This document shows, piece by piece, positions 17,754-25,791 of a DNA stretch of 64,000 bases. The translations under genes and the position numbers were made by a program. The DNA comes from an uncultured Lachnospiraceae bacterium (GTDB taxonomy: Bacteria; Bacillota; Clostridia; Lachnospirales; Lachnospiraceae), in contig CANRMI010000008.1 of the NCBI GenBank assembly GCA_947631685.1, positions 45,551-109,550 of the forward strand, written 5' to 3'. Positions within the stretch are counted from its first letter, which is position 1; every line of letters starts with the position of its first letter. The notes under the pieces were generated by a model, which was not told the origin of the DNA, made no database searches, and saw nothing but the letters and a program-made list of their open reading frames with translations.

Positions 17754-19757
17754 ATGAAGAAAGAAGAGAAAAGACTGACAGGTACCTTTTTTCCCCATGC
17801 CAGAGGCTTCGGATTTGTGGAGGTGGAAGGGGAGGAACAGGATTTTTATATCCCGCCGGATATGACGGGGGGAGCCTTTTTTAAGGACCAGGTGGAGATC
17901 GCCCTGCTTGGGGAAAGCAGAGGGAAAAACCGGGAAGCTAAGATCTTGAAGATCTTAAAGCGGGGCTGCAGCCGTCTGGTGGGAACCTATGAAAAAGCCG
18001 GCCATTACGGTTTTATACGGCCGGACAATACACGGATCTTAAAAGACATCTTTGTGTCCGGAGAGCATTCCATGAACGCGGCTGACGGGTATAAGGTAGT
18101 GGTGGAACTGACCGATTACGGAAAAGGCGGAAAGAACCCGGAGGGAAAAGTGGTGGAGATCCTGGGGGATACGTACCAGGCGGGAGTGGACGTACTTTCC
18201 ATTGTCAGAGCCTACGACCTGGAGGAGGAATTTCCGGAGAAGGTCTCGGAGCAGGCAAAGCGTGTGGCAAAGCCTGTCAGTGAGGCGGATATGCAGGGAC
18301 GAAAGGATCTGCGTAAGGTAGTCATGGTGACCATAGACGGAGAGGACGCCAAGGATCTGGACGACGCGGTCAGCCTCACCGTGGAGGAGGCCACCGGAAA
18401 TTTCCACCTGGGCGTGCATATTGCGGATGTCTGCAACTACGTGCAGGAAAATTCCGCCCTGGACAGGGAAGCCTTAAAGCGGGGAACCAGCGTGTATCTG
18501 GCCGACAGGGTGATCCCCATGCTGCCTAAGGCTCTTTCCAATGGGATGTGTTCTTTAAATGAGGGAGAGGACAGGCTGGCTGTCAGCTGTCTCATGGAGA
18601 TCGATCCGGCCGGCGAGATCGTCAATTATGAAATCGTGGAATCCGTGATTCGGGTGGACAGGAGAATGAGCTATACTTCCGTGAAAAAGATCCTGGAGGA
18701 CAGGGATCCGGAGGAGATCAGACAGTATGAAGCGCTGGTCCCCATGTTTGAGAAAATGCGGGAGCTTTCCGGTATTTTACGGGAAAGAAGAACCCAGAGA
18801 GGCGCTGTGGATTTTGAATTTCCGGAGACGAAGATCCTCTTGGATGAGACGGGGCGTCCCCTGGACATACAGCCCTGTGAGCGGAATGCCGCGAATATGC
18901 TGATCGAGGATTTTATGCTGGCGGCCAACGAAACCGTGGCGCAGCATTTTTACTGGATGGATATGCCCTTTGTGTACCGGGTGCACGAGAGGCCGGATGA
19001 GGATAAGCTGCAGAAGCTCACCCTCTTTATCAGCAATCTGGGCTACCGCATGAAAGCCGTGAATAAAAGGGGGAGAAGGAGCGGCAACGGGGAGGTGCAC
19101 CCCAAGGAAGTACAGAAGCTTTTGAAGAAGATCGCGGGGACGCCGGAGGAAGCCATGATCAGCCGGATGACGCTGCGCAGCATGAAGCAGGCCCGTTACA
19201 GTACGGAAAGCAGCGGGCATTTCGGCCTGGCCTGTCAGTATTACTGCCACTTCACTTCGCCCATCAGGCGGTATCCGGATCTGCAGATCCACCGGATCAT
19301 CAAGGACTGGCTGCGGGGCAGGTTAAACGAGGAGAAGGCGGCCCATTACAGAAGTATTCTGGACGAGGTGGCCAAGAACTCCTCCGCAAGGGAAAGACTG
19401 GCCAAGGAGGCGGAGCGGGAGACCGAAAAACTCAAGAAAGCCGAATATATGGAGGAGCGGATTGGAGAAGAATTTTCAGGCGTGGTATCCGGGATCACTT
19501 CGTGGGGCATCTATGTGGAACTGCCCAATACGGTGGAGGGCATGATCCATGTCTCTAAGCTGCCCGGAGACTACTTTTTCTATGATGAGTCAGCCTGTGA
19601 GATGCGGGGAGAGCGTACGGGAAAGGTCTACAGGCTGGGAGATCAACTGCGCGTCCGGGCAGTGGGAGCGGACAGAACGGAAAAGACTGTGGATTTTGAA
19701 CTGGCGGAGGAATGGGAAAATGGAAAAAGAACCTCAAAAACTGGTGGCAAACAATAA
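17754..19757 (+). CDS. rnr: Ribonuclease R
   Basis: 667 residues from ATG 17754 (GGGAGA upstream). A longer frame from 17697 would run out of the secG terminator and is unlikely. Order: cold-shock-like RNA-binding region ([19 protein letters not shown]), a second OB region, the RNB catalytic domain with metal-binding [13 protein letters not shown] and the signature [18 protein letters not shown], then a C-terminal S1 domain ([19 protein letters not shown]). It is a processive 3'-5' exonuclease that degrades structured RNA and, with SmpB-tmRNA, faulty messages. It overlaps smpB by 38 bp. Confidence 0.95.
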   Translation: MKKEEKRLTGTFFPHARGFGFVEVEGEEQDFYIPPDMTGGAFFKDQVEIALLGESRGKNREAKILKILKRGCSRLVGTYEKAGHYGFIRPDNTRILKDIFVSGEHSMNAADGYKVVVELTDYGKGGKNPEGKVVEILGDTYQAGVDVLSIVRAYDLEEEFPEKVSEQAKRVAKPVSEADMQGRKDLRKVVMVTIDGEDAKDLDDAVSLTVEEATGNFHLGVHIADVCNYVQENSALDREALKRGTSVYLADRVIPMLPKALSNGMCSLNEGEDRLAVSCLMEIDPAGEIVNYEIVESVIRVDRRMSYTSVKKILEDRDPEEIRQYEALVPMFEKMRELSGILRERRTQRGAVDFEFPETKILLDETGRPLDIQPCERNAANMLIEDFMLAANETVAQHFYWMDMPFVYRVHERPDEDKLQKLTLFISNLGYRMKAVNKRGRRSGNGEVHPKEVQKLLKKIAGTPEEAMISRMTLRSMKQARYSTESSGHFGLACQYYCHFTSPIRRYPDLQIHRIIKDWLRGRLNEEKAAHYRSILDEVAKNSSARERLAKEAERETEKLKKAEYMEERIGEEFSGVVSGITSWGIYVELPNTVEGMIHVSKLPGDYFFYDESACEMRGERTGKVYRLGDQLRVRAVGADRTEKTVDFELAEEWENGKRTSKTGGKQ

Positions 19758-20184
19758 AAAAGCCTATCACGATTATTTTATAGAGGAGAAGTACGAAGCC
19801 GGCGTAGTGCTGTGCGGTACGGAAGTCAAATCCCTGCGCATGGGAAAATGCAGCATCAAGGAGGCTTTCATCCGCATTGAGAATAACGAGGTCTGGGTAT
19901 ACGGGATGCATATCAGTCCCTATGAAAAGGGAAATCTGTTCAACAGGGATCCGCTGCGGCCTAAAAAGCTGCTGATGCACAGGGCGGAAATCCGGAAGCT
20001 GACGGGAAAGCTGGCGGAGAAGGGCCTGACCTTAGTACCCCTCCAAGTATATTTTAAGGACGGCAGGGCCAAGATAGAGGTGGGATTGGCCAGAGGTAAA
20101 AAACTCTATGACAAGAGGGCGGACATCGCCAAAAAGGATCAGCGCAGGGAGCATGAAAGGGAGTTTAAGATCAAGAATCTGTAA
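19720..20184 (+). CDS. smpB: SsrA-binding protein SmpB
   Basis: 154 residues from ATG 19720, giving the normal length and N-terminus ([20 protein letters not shown]). Hallmarks are [18 protein letters not shown], the loop [20 protein letters not shown], and the basic tail [18 protein letters not shown] that enters the ribosomal decoding channel. It delivers alanyl-tmRNA to stalled ribosomes. The start lies inside the end of rnr, so the two are probably coupled, and the tmRNA gene follows directly. Confidence 0.96.
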   Translation: MEKEPQKLVANNKKAYHDYFIEEKYEAGVVLCGTEVKSLRMGKCSIKEAFIRIENNEVWVYGMHISPYEKGNLFNRDPLRPKKLLMHRAEIRKLTGKLAEKGLTLVPLQVYFKDGRAKIEVGLARGKKLYDKRADIAKKDQRREHEREFKIKNL

Positions 20185-20213
20185 TTGACGAAAGGAGGTT
20201 TTCAGCATATAAT
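20185..20213 (+). promoter_or_regulatory. ssrA promoter
   Basis: TTGACG (20185-20190), 17 bp, TATAAT (20208-20213). It begins right after the smpB stop. Transcription would start near 20220, so the mature tmRNA 5' end at 20242 requires RNase P processing. Confidence 0.75.
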
Positions 20214-20241
20214 ATAAGCAGCGGAAATATCCGCGAGATCA

Positions 20242-20617
20242 GGGCTAGTCAAGGTTTCGACAGGGGTCTTGCAGCTGGAGAAGCTATCCGCAGGCGATGC
20301 GTCAAATCGCAACCTAAAAATAAACGCTGAAGATAATTTAGCATTCGCGGCGTAAGCCGTGAAGTCTGCCGCCCCATGGCGGCTGTCCGCCTCAGGGCAC
20401 TCACACCCTGAGATCCGGGCATCGACTCTGTGAGAAACGACGAAGCTTAAGCTTTGCGGCTTCGGGCGTACCATGAAGCTACCGAATATGGAAGGCTGTC
20501 AGTTTCCGACCATAGGAGGGAACATGCCAAAGCGAGTTTGGCAGAAGATAACTGACTATGATAGTAGAAGGACAGGGAATGGATTTCTGGACACGGGTTC
20601 GACTCCCGTCTAGTCCA
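20242..20617 (+). ncRNA. ssrA: Transfer-messenger RNA (tmRNA)
   Basis: The 5' end GGGCTAG pairs with CTAGTCC at 20610-20616 to form the 7 bp acceptor stem, with discriminator A at 20617; CCA is not encoded. GGTTTCGACAGGGGTC near the 5' end and the T-arm ACGGGTTCGACTCCCGT near the 3' end are typical. The tag reading frame ends ...N-A-E-D-N-L-A-F-A-A-stop (stop TAA at 20353-20355); the resume codon is not certain. It rescues stalled ribosomes together with SmpB encoded just upstream. Confidence 0.96.
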
Positions 20618-20695
20618 TTACAGCACGAACGGTCGAACACCGTTCAAATCCGCAGCATTGCGGTATTGAAAAATGAATTTCAGAAGAAACTTTAG

Positions 20696-20754
20696 AAACC
20701 GCCACTTGGCAGAGTGAGATGCTTCCTCTTTGTCGAGTGGCGGTTTCGGTTTTT
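20696..20754 (+). terminator. Terminator downstream of ssrA
   Basis: AAACCGCCACT (20696-20706) pairs with AGTGGCGGTTT (20736-20746) over a long loop that can fold further, followed by CGGTTTTT. Confidence 0.8.
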
Positions 20755-20780
20755 CATGATGAAAAACCTGGTAGATATCA

Positions 20781-20800
20781 CAATGTACATTTAAACATTG
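20781..20800 (+). promoter_or_regulatory. Candidate BlaI-type operator
   Basis: CAATGT-N8-ACATTG inverted repeat overlapping the -35 box of the blaI promoter. BlaI/MecI repressors bind TACA/TGTA-containing dyads over their own promoters; a TGTACA core is at 20784-20789. Confidence 0.5.
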
Positions 20801-20826
20801 ACACTAACATTAACATATTGTATAAT
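20798..20826 (+). promoter_or_regulatory. Consensus promoter for the blaI-M56 operon
   Basis: TTGACA (20798-20803), 17 bp, TATAAT (20821-20826): a perfect consensus, which suits an operon held down by a repressor. Confidence 0.8.
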
Positions 20827-20870
20827 ATAAACAGAAATGATAACGCATTGAAAGAGGGACGGGAATACAC

Positions 20871-21251
20871 ATGAAGAAATTATCCGATTCAGAATATGAG
20901 ATCATGAAAATCTTATGGGGACAGGATGCGCCCATGACTTCCAATGAAATATTGGAGGGATTGAAAGGCAGATATGACTGGAAGCTTGCGGCTTTAATGA
21001 CCTTTCTGGCAAGAATGGCAGACAAGGGGTATGTAGCCTGCGACAGAAGCACACGCACAAATTATTATTCTGCGCTGGTCTCCCAGAGGGAGTATCAGGT
21101 GCGGGAAAGCAGGACTCTTTTGGAAAAGCTGTACGATAATTCCGCCGCCAAGATGATCGCGCAGCTTTGTAAAACCAACAACATTTCCCAGAAAGAGATT
21201 GTCGAATTGAGAGAGTACCTGAATGCATTGGAAGGCAGGGATGAAAAATGA
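20871..21251 (+). CDS. BlaI/MecI/CopY family transcriptional repressor
   Basis: 126 residues. The winged helix-turn-helix begins LSDSEYEIMKILWGQDAPMTSNEILEGL, typical of BlaI/MecI, and the C-terminal half (AKMIAQLCKTNNISQKEIVELREYL) matches the dimerisation region. In the paradigm the repressor is inactivated when a membrane M56 protease senses its signal. The M56 gene overlaps it by 4 bp (ATGA), which strongly supports a sensor-repressor pair. A dyad over the promoter suggests autoregulation. Confidence 0.92.
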   Translation: MKKLSDSEYEIMKILWGQDAPMTSNEILEGLKGRYDWKLAALMTFLARMADKGYVACDRSTRTNYYSALVSQREYQVRESRTLLEKLYDNSAAKMIAQLCKTNNISQKEIVELREYLNALEGRDEK

Positions 21252-22963
21252 GACAGTTTATGATAGCTTTTTTGAATACTTCTGCCGTGACCGGCGTTTG
21301 TATCGTCCTTTTTCTTTTGATCTTTTCCTTTTGGGGGAAGCGGTATGGGGCAAAATGCAGAAGGATCATATGGAGTCTGATCGCCGTCTGTTGTCTGGTA
21401 CCTTTTCGTTTTCCTGCTGTTTTACCGTACAGTGTGGACATTCCTGAGGTGGTGATACGACGCGGGGAGACGGATCTTACGGCAAATGCGGCAAATACCA
21501 CAAATGCAGCAAATACGACAAATACAGCAAATACCGTAAATACGGCAGACGCAGCCACACAGAACGGGCAGGAGGATATGGGGCCGGCAGCATCTGCCCA
21601 AGAGCCGGGAACCGGAAATCCCGCGGCCTTTGGTGTGCTCGGGAAAGAGATCACTGTCACGGATGTCTTTTTTATCCTTTGGATAGGGGCAGGCGCGGCG
21701 CTGCTGCTTTATTATTTTCTCGGTTATCGGAGGCTGAAAGGAACGATCAAGCGGCTGGGGTATGAATGTACGGATGCCGGTATACGAAAGATCCTGCGGG
21801 AAGAAGCAGAGCGGTGTCAGCTGAGAAGAATTCCCCGGCTATGGATTTTACGCGATTCTTTCATGGGGCCGTTTGCGATAGGCGTATTGCAAAATACGAT
21901 TGTGCTGCCGGAAGACGCTTCTGACGAGCGGAAACTGCGTTTTATCTTAAGGCACGAGCTGCTGCATTGCAAAAAGAAGGATATTTTATGGAAGCTGTTT
22001 TTCCTGTTTGTCAATATCATCCACTGGTTCAATCCTTTTATCTGGCTGCTTAGAAAGGCGGCAGAACAGGATATTGAAATATGCTGCGACGAGGCTGTTG
22101 TATCAGGCGAGGACAGAACATACAGAGAAGAATACAGTGAGGTGATCATGTCACAGGTCGCAAGGGGCAGCTGTAAATGGAACGCGGCTTCCACCGGGTA
22201 TGCGCAGGAAGTGAAATTTATCAGGCGGAGATTCGACAGTATCATGGGCGGCAGGAGAAAAAGAGGGACTTTTTTGATTGTTGCTGCCTGCGCGGTCCTT
22301 TTACTGGCCGGGAGCCTGATCCATCTGCAGAACGGTAAAAAGATCTATGCGCCAGGAAATATTCCGATTGACAATGACATAGCACCCCATGTTCATATTT
22401 TTGAACCGGAAGAGCTCGCGGTGGTGCCGGAATTGATAGAATATAACTTTGAGGATGCAGCGCAAACAGGAGAGGCAGAGAAACTGGTAGGCGATTTGCC
22501 GGGCGCCGCAATGGGAACCTGGTATACCGTTACGATTGACGGTGTGGAATATTATTATGCTAATTATGATGACAGGCCGGAAGAATACCAATTACTTGGC
22601 TGGGCCATTGTAGATGATACTTATGAACTTTCCAACGGATTAAAAACAGGCATGAAAGAAGAAGAGGTTTTGGCGCGGTATCCGGACATGGCAGTCATAG
22701 ATTTTGAAAATAATTACATATACCAGGACGTTACTGCCTTTATGGGATGGAATGGAACGGCCTATCCAAGGAGTTATGCCGGGAGGGATAGTGATTGGGA
22801 CTATGAGGGAAAAGCGTATTACAGCTGGACGGATCAGTTTGATTATATCATGGCAGCGGATATTGCCCTCCATGATCCTGAGCAGATACCCAAATATCTG
22901 GGACTGTTAGTAAAGGATCATATAGTAGTCGCCATAACCTTTTATTATCCTACTGCCGGTTAA
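21248..22963 (+). CDS. M56 family (BlaR1-like) sensor metalloprotease with unfamiliar extracytoplasmic domain
   Basis: 571 residues. The N-terminal membrane segments and a low-complexity Asn/Thr/Ala stretch (about residues 79-100) precede the cytoplasmic zinc protease domain with HELLH (236-240) and downstream EICCDEAV. A further membrane segment (about 340-358) leads to an extracytoplasmic domain of about 210 residues. That domain is not a penicillin-binding BlaR sensor: no SxxK/KTG set is visible; it is rich in Tyr/Trp/Asp (YTVTIDGVEYYYANYDD, WAIVDDTYELSNGLKTGM). The signal is therefore unlikely to be a beta-lactam and remains unknown. Confidence 0.88.
   Translation: MRQFMIAFLNTSAVTGVCIVLFLLIFSFWGKRYGAKCRRIIWSLIAVCCLVPFRFPAVLPYSVDIPEVVIRRGETDLTANAANTTNAANTTNTANTVNTADAATQNGQEDMGPAASAQEPGTGNPAAFGVLGKEITVTDVFFILWIGAGAALLLYYFLGYRRLKGTIKRLGYECTDAGIRKILREEAERCQLRRIPRLWILRDSFMGPFAIGVLQNTIVLPEDASDERKLRFILRHELLHCKKKDILWKLFFLFVNIIHWFNPFIWLLRKAAEQDIEICCDEAVVSGEDRTYREEYSEVIMSQVARGSCKWNAASTGYAQEVKFIRRRFDSIMGGRRKRGTFLIVAACAVLLLAGSLIHLQNGKKIYAPGNIPIDNDIAPHVHIFEPEELAVVPELIEYNFEDAAQTGEAEKLVGDLPGAAMGTWYTVTIDGVEYYYANYDDRPEEYQLLGWAIVDDTYELSNGLKTGMKEEEVLARYPDMAVIDFENNYIYQDVTAFMGWNGTAYPRSYAGRDSDWDYEGKAYYSWTDQFDYIMAADIALHDPEQIPKYLGLLVKDHIVVAITFYYPTAG
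21482..21553 (+). repeat. Degenerate 9-12 bp tandem repeats in the M56 gene
   Basis: Repeated variants of GCAAATACSACAAAT encode alternating Ala-Asn-Thr-Thr-Asn units. They lie between membrane segments, and the copy number could vary by slippage without a frameshift. Confidence 0.7.
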
Positions 22964-22974
22964 TGGAAATTTGC

Positions 22975-23003
22975 TTGAACTTTCCTTTAAAATATGCTAG
23001 TAT
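22975..23003 (+). promoter_or_regulatory. Promoter for the Asp-box protein gene
   Basis: TTGAAC (22975-22980), 17 bp, TAGTAT (22998-23003) with a TGC extended -10. Confidence 0.5.
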
Positions 23004-23048
23004 TTGAGGGAGAGGATGGCGCATAAGGGAATGGAGGACTAAACAGGA

Positions 23049-23690
23049 ATGAATATCGCAAAAGAGCTGCTGCTTATTGTCGCGTTTATCAAAATGATTG
23101 CCATGTCAGGGGAAAACGGGGATGTATGTTCTTTAGGCGAGCAGTATACCTATAGGGCATTCATTTCGGATGACCAGTGCGTGCATATGATGTATACGAC
23201 GGATGGCGGGATGTCTTGGAATGACACGACAGTTACCGACATGGTTTCGGAGAGCGGAAGTGTTTTTGTCAGCTTTGCGGATGAGGAAACGGGATATATC
23301 TTATATTGCTCCGATCCTGGAGCCGGACAGATGGAAAAAATATTATATATGACCCAGGACGGCGGCAGAACATTTTCCGTGAAAGAGGATCTCTCTGCGG
23401 CGCTGGCGGGTTATCCCACGGATATGCTGTATACATCTGAGGGGACAGGGTATATTACCACGACATACCATGGAACCGACGAATTTTTTTATAGATGCGG
23501 CGAAGAGGGCGGATGGGATGCTGTGGGAGTAGAAATTCCGCTTGCCGGCTGCTCTTATGTAAATGGAGTGGGGATAGAAAGAACGGATCAGTGTTATGTG
23601 CTGCGTTTGGAAGCGGTCACTTTGGATGGACGCGTATCCTGTACATACACCAGCCTGAATGGGCTGGATTGGACATTCGCGGCCGGTTGA
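23049..23690 (+). CDS. Asp-box (BNR) repeat protein, function unknown
   Basis: 213 residues. A short hydrophobic N-terminus (KELLLIVAFIKMIAM) could be a weak signal or anchor. Two Asp-box turns are visible, TTDGGMSWND (near residue 57) and MTQDGGRTFS (near 102), with a third degenerate one, SLNGLDWTF, near the end. These turns mark beta-propeller blades of sialidase or sortilin type, but three blades are too few for a complete propeller. It follows the M56 protease gene and may be an extracytoplasmic partner (inference). No catalytic residues were recognised. Confidence 0.65.
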   Translation: MNIAKELLLIVAFIKMIAMSGENGDVCSLGEQYTYRAFISDDQCVHMMYTTDGGMSWNDTTVTDMVSESGSVFVSFADEETGYILYCSDPGAGQMEKILYMTQDGGRTFSVKEDLSAALAGYPTDMLYTSEGTGYITTTYHGTDEFFYRCGEEGGWDAVGVEIPLAGCSYVNGVGIERTDQCYVLRLEAVTLDGRVSCTYTSLNGLDWTFAAG

Positions 23691-23748
23691 CATTTTGGCT
23701 CTGATTCTTTATACTTGTGTCAGATAAACAGTCCAAAAGGAGTCCGGT

Positions 23749-24396
23749 ATGAACTATTTGAAAGAATGCCCGAATCTGCGCGGAATTTACAAAAATACCC
23801 AGCGAAAGTGGATCATTATGGCACTGGTCAGTTTCCTGGCCTTTGGTTTTTCCTTTGTGTCTATTATATTGGATCTGCCGGAGTTAGTATCCATCCTGAC
23901 AATGGCGATGGGCATTGTCGGTGTGTGCGCCCTGGTCTGTATGCTGTCGGCTAGGATTATAACGGCCCGCAATCTGAAGCGGTTTACTTATGATGAATTG
24001 GCCCGTATCGACAGGGAGCTGCCCATGACGGCTTCCGAAGAGGGTTTCTATGTTACCAGGGATGCGCTTCTGCACGGCAAAGGGCAGTTTTTCCTCTATC
24101 CGGTGCGGGATATTATCTGGGTATATAAGAATGTCATGACGGTGAGATATATGGGGATCATACCCATATCCAAAAGCAGCAGCATCATGATAGGGGGAAA
24201 GGACCATAAACGGCATGGCACCGCCATCAAGAATAAGGGGCGCGCGGCGGAGTTTGTGGAGGCCGGCCTCAAGCAGTACCGGAACGGTATCTTTTTCGGG
24301 TACAGCGATGAACTGGAAAGAATGTTTACCAAGGAGTTTGACAGGATGCTTGCCATAAGCAGGGAATATGACGCCCAGGGTACATATGGGGCCTGA
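23749..24396 (+). CDS. Hypothetical membrane protein with two membrane segments
   Basis: 215 residues. Two adjacent hydrophobic helices (about 25-42 and 46-70) are followed by a cytoplasmic-looking alpha/beta region (LYPVRDIIWVYKNVMTVRYMG, then SSSIMIGGKDHKRHG) that resembles a small PH-like or DUF domain. The family is not recognised with confidence. AAAGGAG precedes ATG 23749. The stop codon lies inside a strong terminator, which ends this gene group. Confidence 0.7.
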   Translation: MNYLKECPNLRGIYKNTQRKWIIMALVSFLAFGFSFVSIILDLPELVSILTMAMGIVGVCALVCMLSARIITARNLKRFTYDELARIDRELPMTASEEGFYVTRDALLHGKGQFFLYPVRDIIWVYKNVMTVRYMGIIPISKSSSIMIGGKDHKRHGTAIKNKGRAAEFVEAGLKQYRNGIFFGYSDELERMFTKEFDRMLAISREYDAQGTYGA

Positions 24397-24422
24397 AGCA
24401 GCGTGCTTCAGGCTCTTTTTTT
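24391..24422 (+). terminator. Strong terminator overlapping a stop codon
   Basis: GCCTGAAGCA (24391-24400) and TGCTTCAGGC (24404-24413) form a 10 bp stem with a 3-nt loop, followed by seven T. Confidence 0.92.
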
Positions 24423-24524
24423 ATGAAATTTTGGTGTCCTGTGTTTTCTTTTATACGGGAATCTGCTAAAATAAAGCGGACGGGAAAGTGGTATTAAGTA
24501 AGCCGGAAGAGAGGGAGTGAGGAT

Positions 24525-25079
24525 ATGTGGCCGGAAAGAACAGTGGATGGGTATTTGTTTTACAGCGCGGAGGACGTGCAGCTGGCAGCGCAGGAAAAAA
24601 AGAAAGGGGAATATCTGGATAAATATTTGGATTATCACAATGAGGAAAATGTGCTGAAGGTGTACAAAAAAGCCATAGCGGAGCACATTTTTAAAACGCC
24701 CGTGGGATATGACTATCTGCGGAAGATGCAGAAGTTTCTTTTGGAGAGCGGGAAGTTTACGGAGGAGGACGTGCCCCCGATCCCGCTGCAGCACAGCTAC
24801 AATCTGAATGTGCAGCGCAGGACAAGGCCGCAGGCGAAGACTGTTTCTCCCCAGGAAGAGAAAAAGGCCGCCTGGCCCAGGGTTTCCCTGATCGCCAATC
24901 TGATCCTGGCAGTCGCGGTGATCGCCATGTTCATCATTACCCTGCAGAGCGACAACCCTAATATTTTAAACTACGAGCGTACGCTGGTAAACAGGTACGC
25001 TTCCTGGGAGCAGAGTCTGTCCGAGAGAGAGCAGGCAGTCCGGGAAAAGGAACGGGAGCTGCAGATCGAGTTTGAGTAG
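24525..25079 (+). CDS. Hypothetical protein with one membrane helix and C-terminal coiled coil
   Basis: 184 residues. The N-terminal about 90 residues are charged and helical (EYLDKYLDYHNEENVLKVYKKA). A Pro/Arg-rich linker follows, then one membrane helix (about 122-142) and a Glu/Arg coiled coil (SWEQSLSEREQAVREKERELQ). It starts 25 bp before a response regulator in the same direction, so it may be part of that signalling operon. No known domain was recognised. Confidence 0.65.
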   Translation: MWPERTVDGYLFYSAEDVQLAAQEKKKGEYLDKYLDYHNEENVLKVYKKAIAEHIFKTPVGYDYLRKMQKFLLESGKFTEEDVPPIPLQHSYNLNVQRRTRPQAKTVSPQEEKKAAWPRVSLIANLILAVAVIAMFIITLQSDNPNILNYERTLVNRYASWEQSLSEREQAVREKERELQIEFE

Positions 25080-25104
25080 CTGTTTTAGGGAGGCTGGATA
25101 AGAA

Positions 25105-25791
25105 ATGGAAAGGATCAAGATACTGGTCGTAGATGACGAGAGCCGTATGCGCAAGCTGGTAAAGGATTTTCTGGCGAAGAGCGGCTATGAGGTGTTGGAG
25201 GCGGGAGACGGCGCTGAGGCCGTAGAGCTCTTCTTTTCCAGAAAGGATATCGGGCTGGTGATACTGGACGTGATGATGCCGAAGATGGACGGCTGGCAGG
25301 TCTGCCGGGAGATCCGTGCCTATTCCAAAGTGCCCATCATCATGCTCACCGCCAAATCCGATGAGAGGGATGAACTCCAGGGCTTTGAACTGGGCGTGGA
25401 CGAATATATCGGCAAGCCTTTCAGCCCTAAGATACTGGTGGCCAGAGTGGAGGCCATTCTGCGCAGAGCGGGGCAGCAGGCCGAGGAAACGCTGACGGAG
25501 GGCGGGATCGAGTTAAACAAGGCGGCCCACATGGTTAAGATAGACGGGAAAGACGTGGAGTTAAGCTACAAGGAATTTGAGTTACTGGCCTATTTCATGG
25601 AAAATCAGGGGATTGCCCTGTCCAGAGAAAAAATTTTAAACAATGTGTGGAATTATGACTATTTCGGAGACGCCCGCACCATCGACACCCATGTGAAAAA
25701 GCTGCGCAGCAAAATGGGCGCGAAGGGCGACTTTATTAAAACCATATGGGGGATGGGTTATAAATTTGAGGTGGAAGCGGAGGAAGTATGA
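25105..25791 (+). CDS. OmpR/PhoB-family response regulator
   Basis: 228 residues. The receiver domain has acidic pocket DDES near residue 10, phosphoacceptor D55 in LVILDVMMPKMDG, T in IIMLTAKS, and K in EYIGKPFSP. The C-terminal winged helix (ELSYKEFELLAYFMENQG, then GDARTIDTHVKKLRSKMG) is of the OmpR class. It overlaps the histidine kinase gene by 4 bp (ATGA), so they form a cognate pair. The target genes are unknown; neighbouring membrane proteins are candidates. Confidence 0.95.
   Translation: MERIKILVVDDESRMRKLVKDFLAKSGYEVLEAGDGAEAVELFFSRKDIGLVILDVMMPKMDGWQVCREIRAYSKVPIIMLTAKSDERDELQGFELGVDEYIGKPFSPKILVARVEAILRRAGQQAEETLTEGGIELNKAAHMVKIDGKDVELSYKEFELLAYFMENQGIALSREKILNNVWNYDYFGDARTIDTHVKKLRSKMGAKGDFIKTIWGMGYKFEVEAEEV

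Larger units (their letters stand above)
20618..20870 (+). other. Spacer between ssrA and blaI: hairpins, terminator and promoter, no gene
   Basis: It contains a GAACGGT/ACCGTTC hairpin (20627-20645), the ssrA terminator (20696-20754), a near-perfect palindrome GGTTTTTCAT-G-ATGAAAAACC (20748-20768), and the blaI promoter with a candidate operator. No ORF of interest was seen. Confidence 0.7.

Noticed and set aside
20202..20474. 90-codon minus-strand frame over the tmRNA
   Set aside because: It overlaps a confidently recognised tmRNA and its promoter.
21482..21553. CRISPR or intergenic satellite
   Set aside because: The repeats are short, degenerate and inside the M56 coding frame.
23049..23690. 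Sialidase
   Set aside because: Asp-box turns are present, but no catalytic Arg triad, Tyr/Glu pair or complete propeller is visible.
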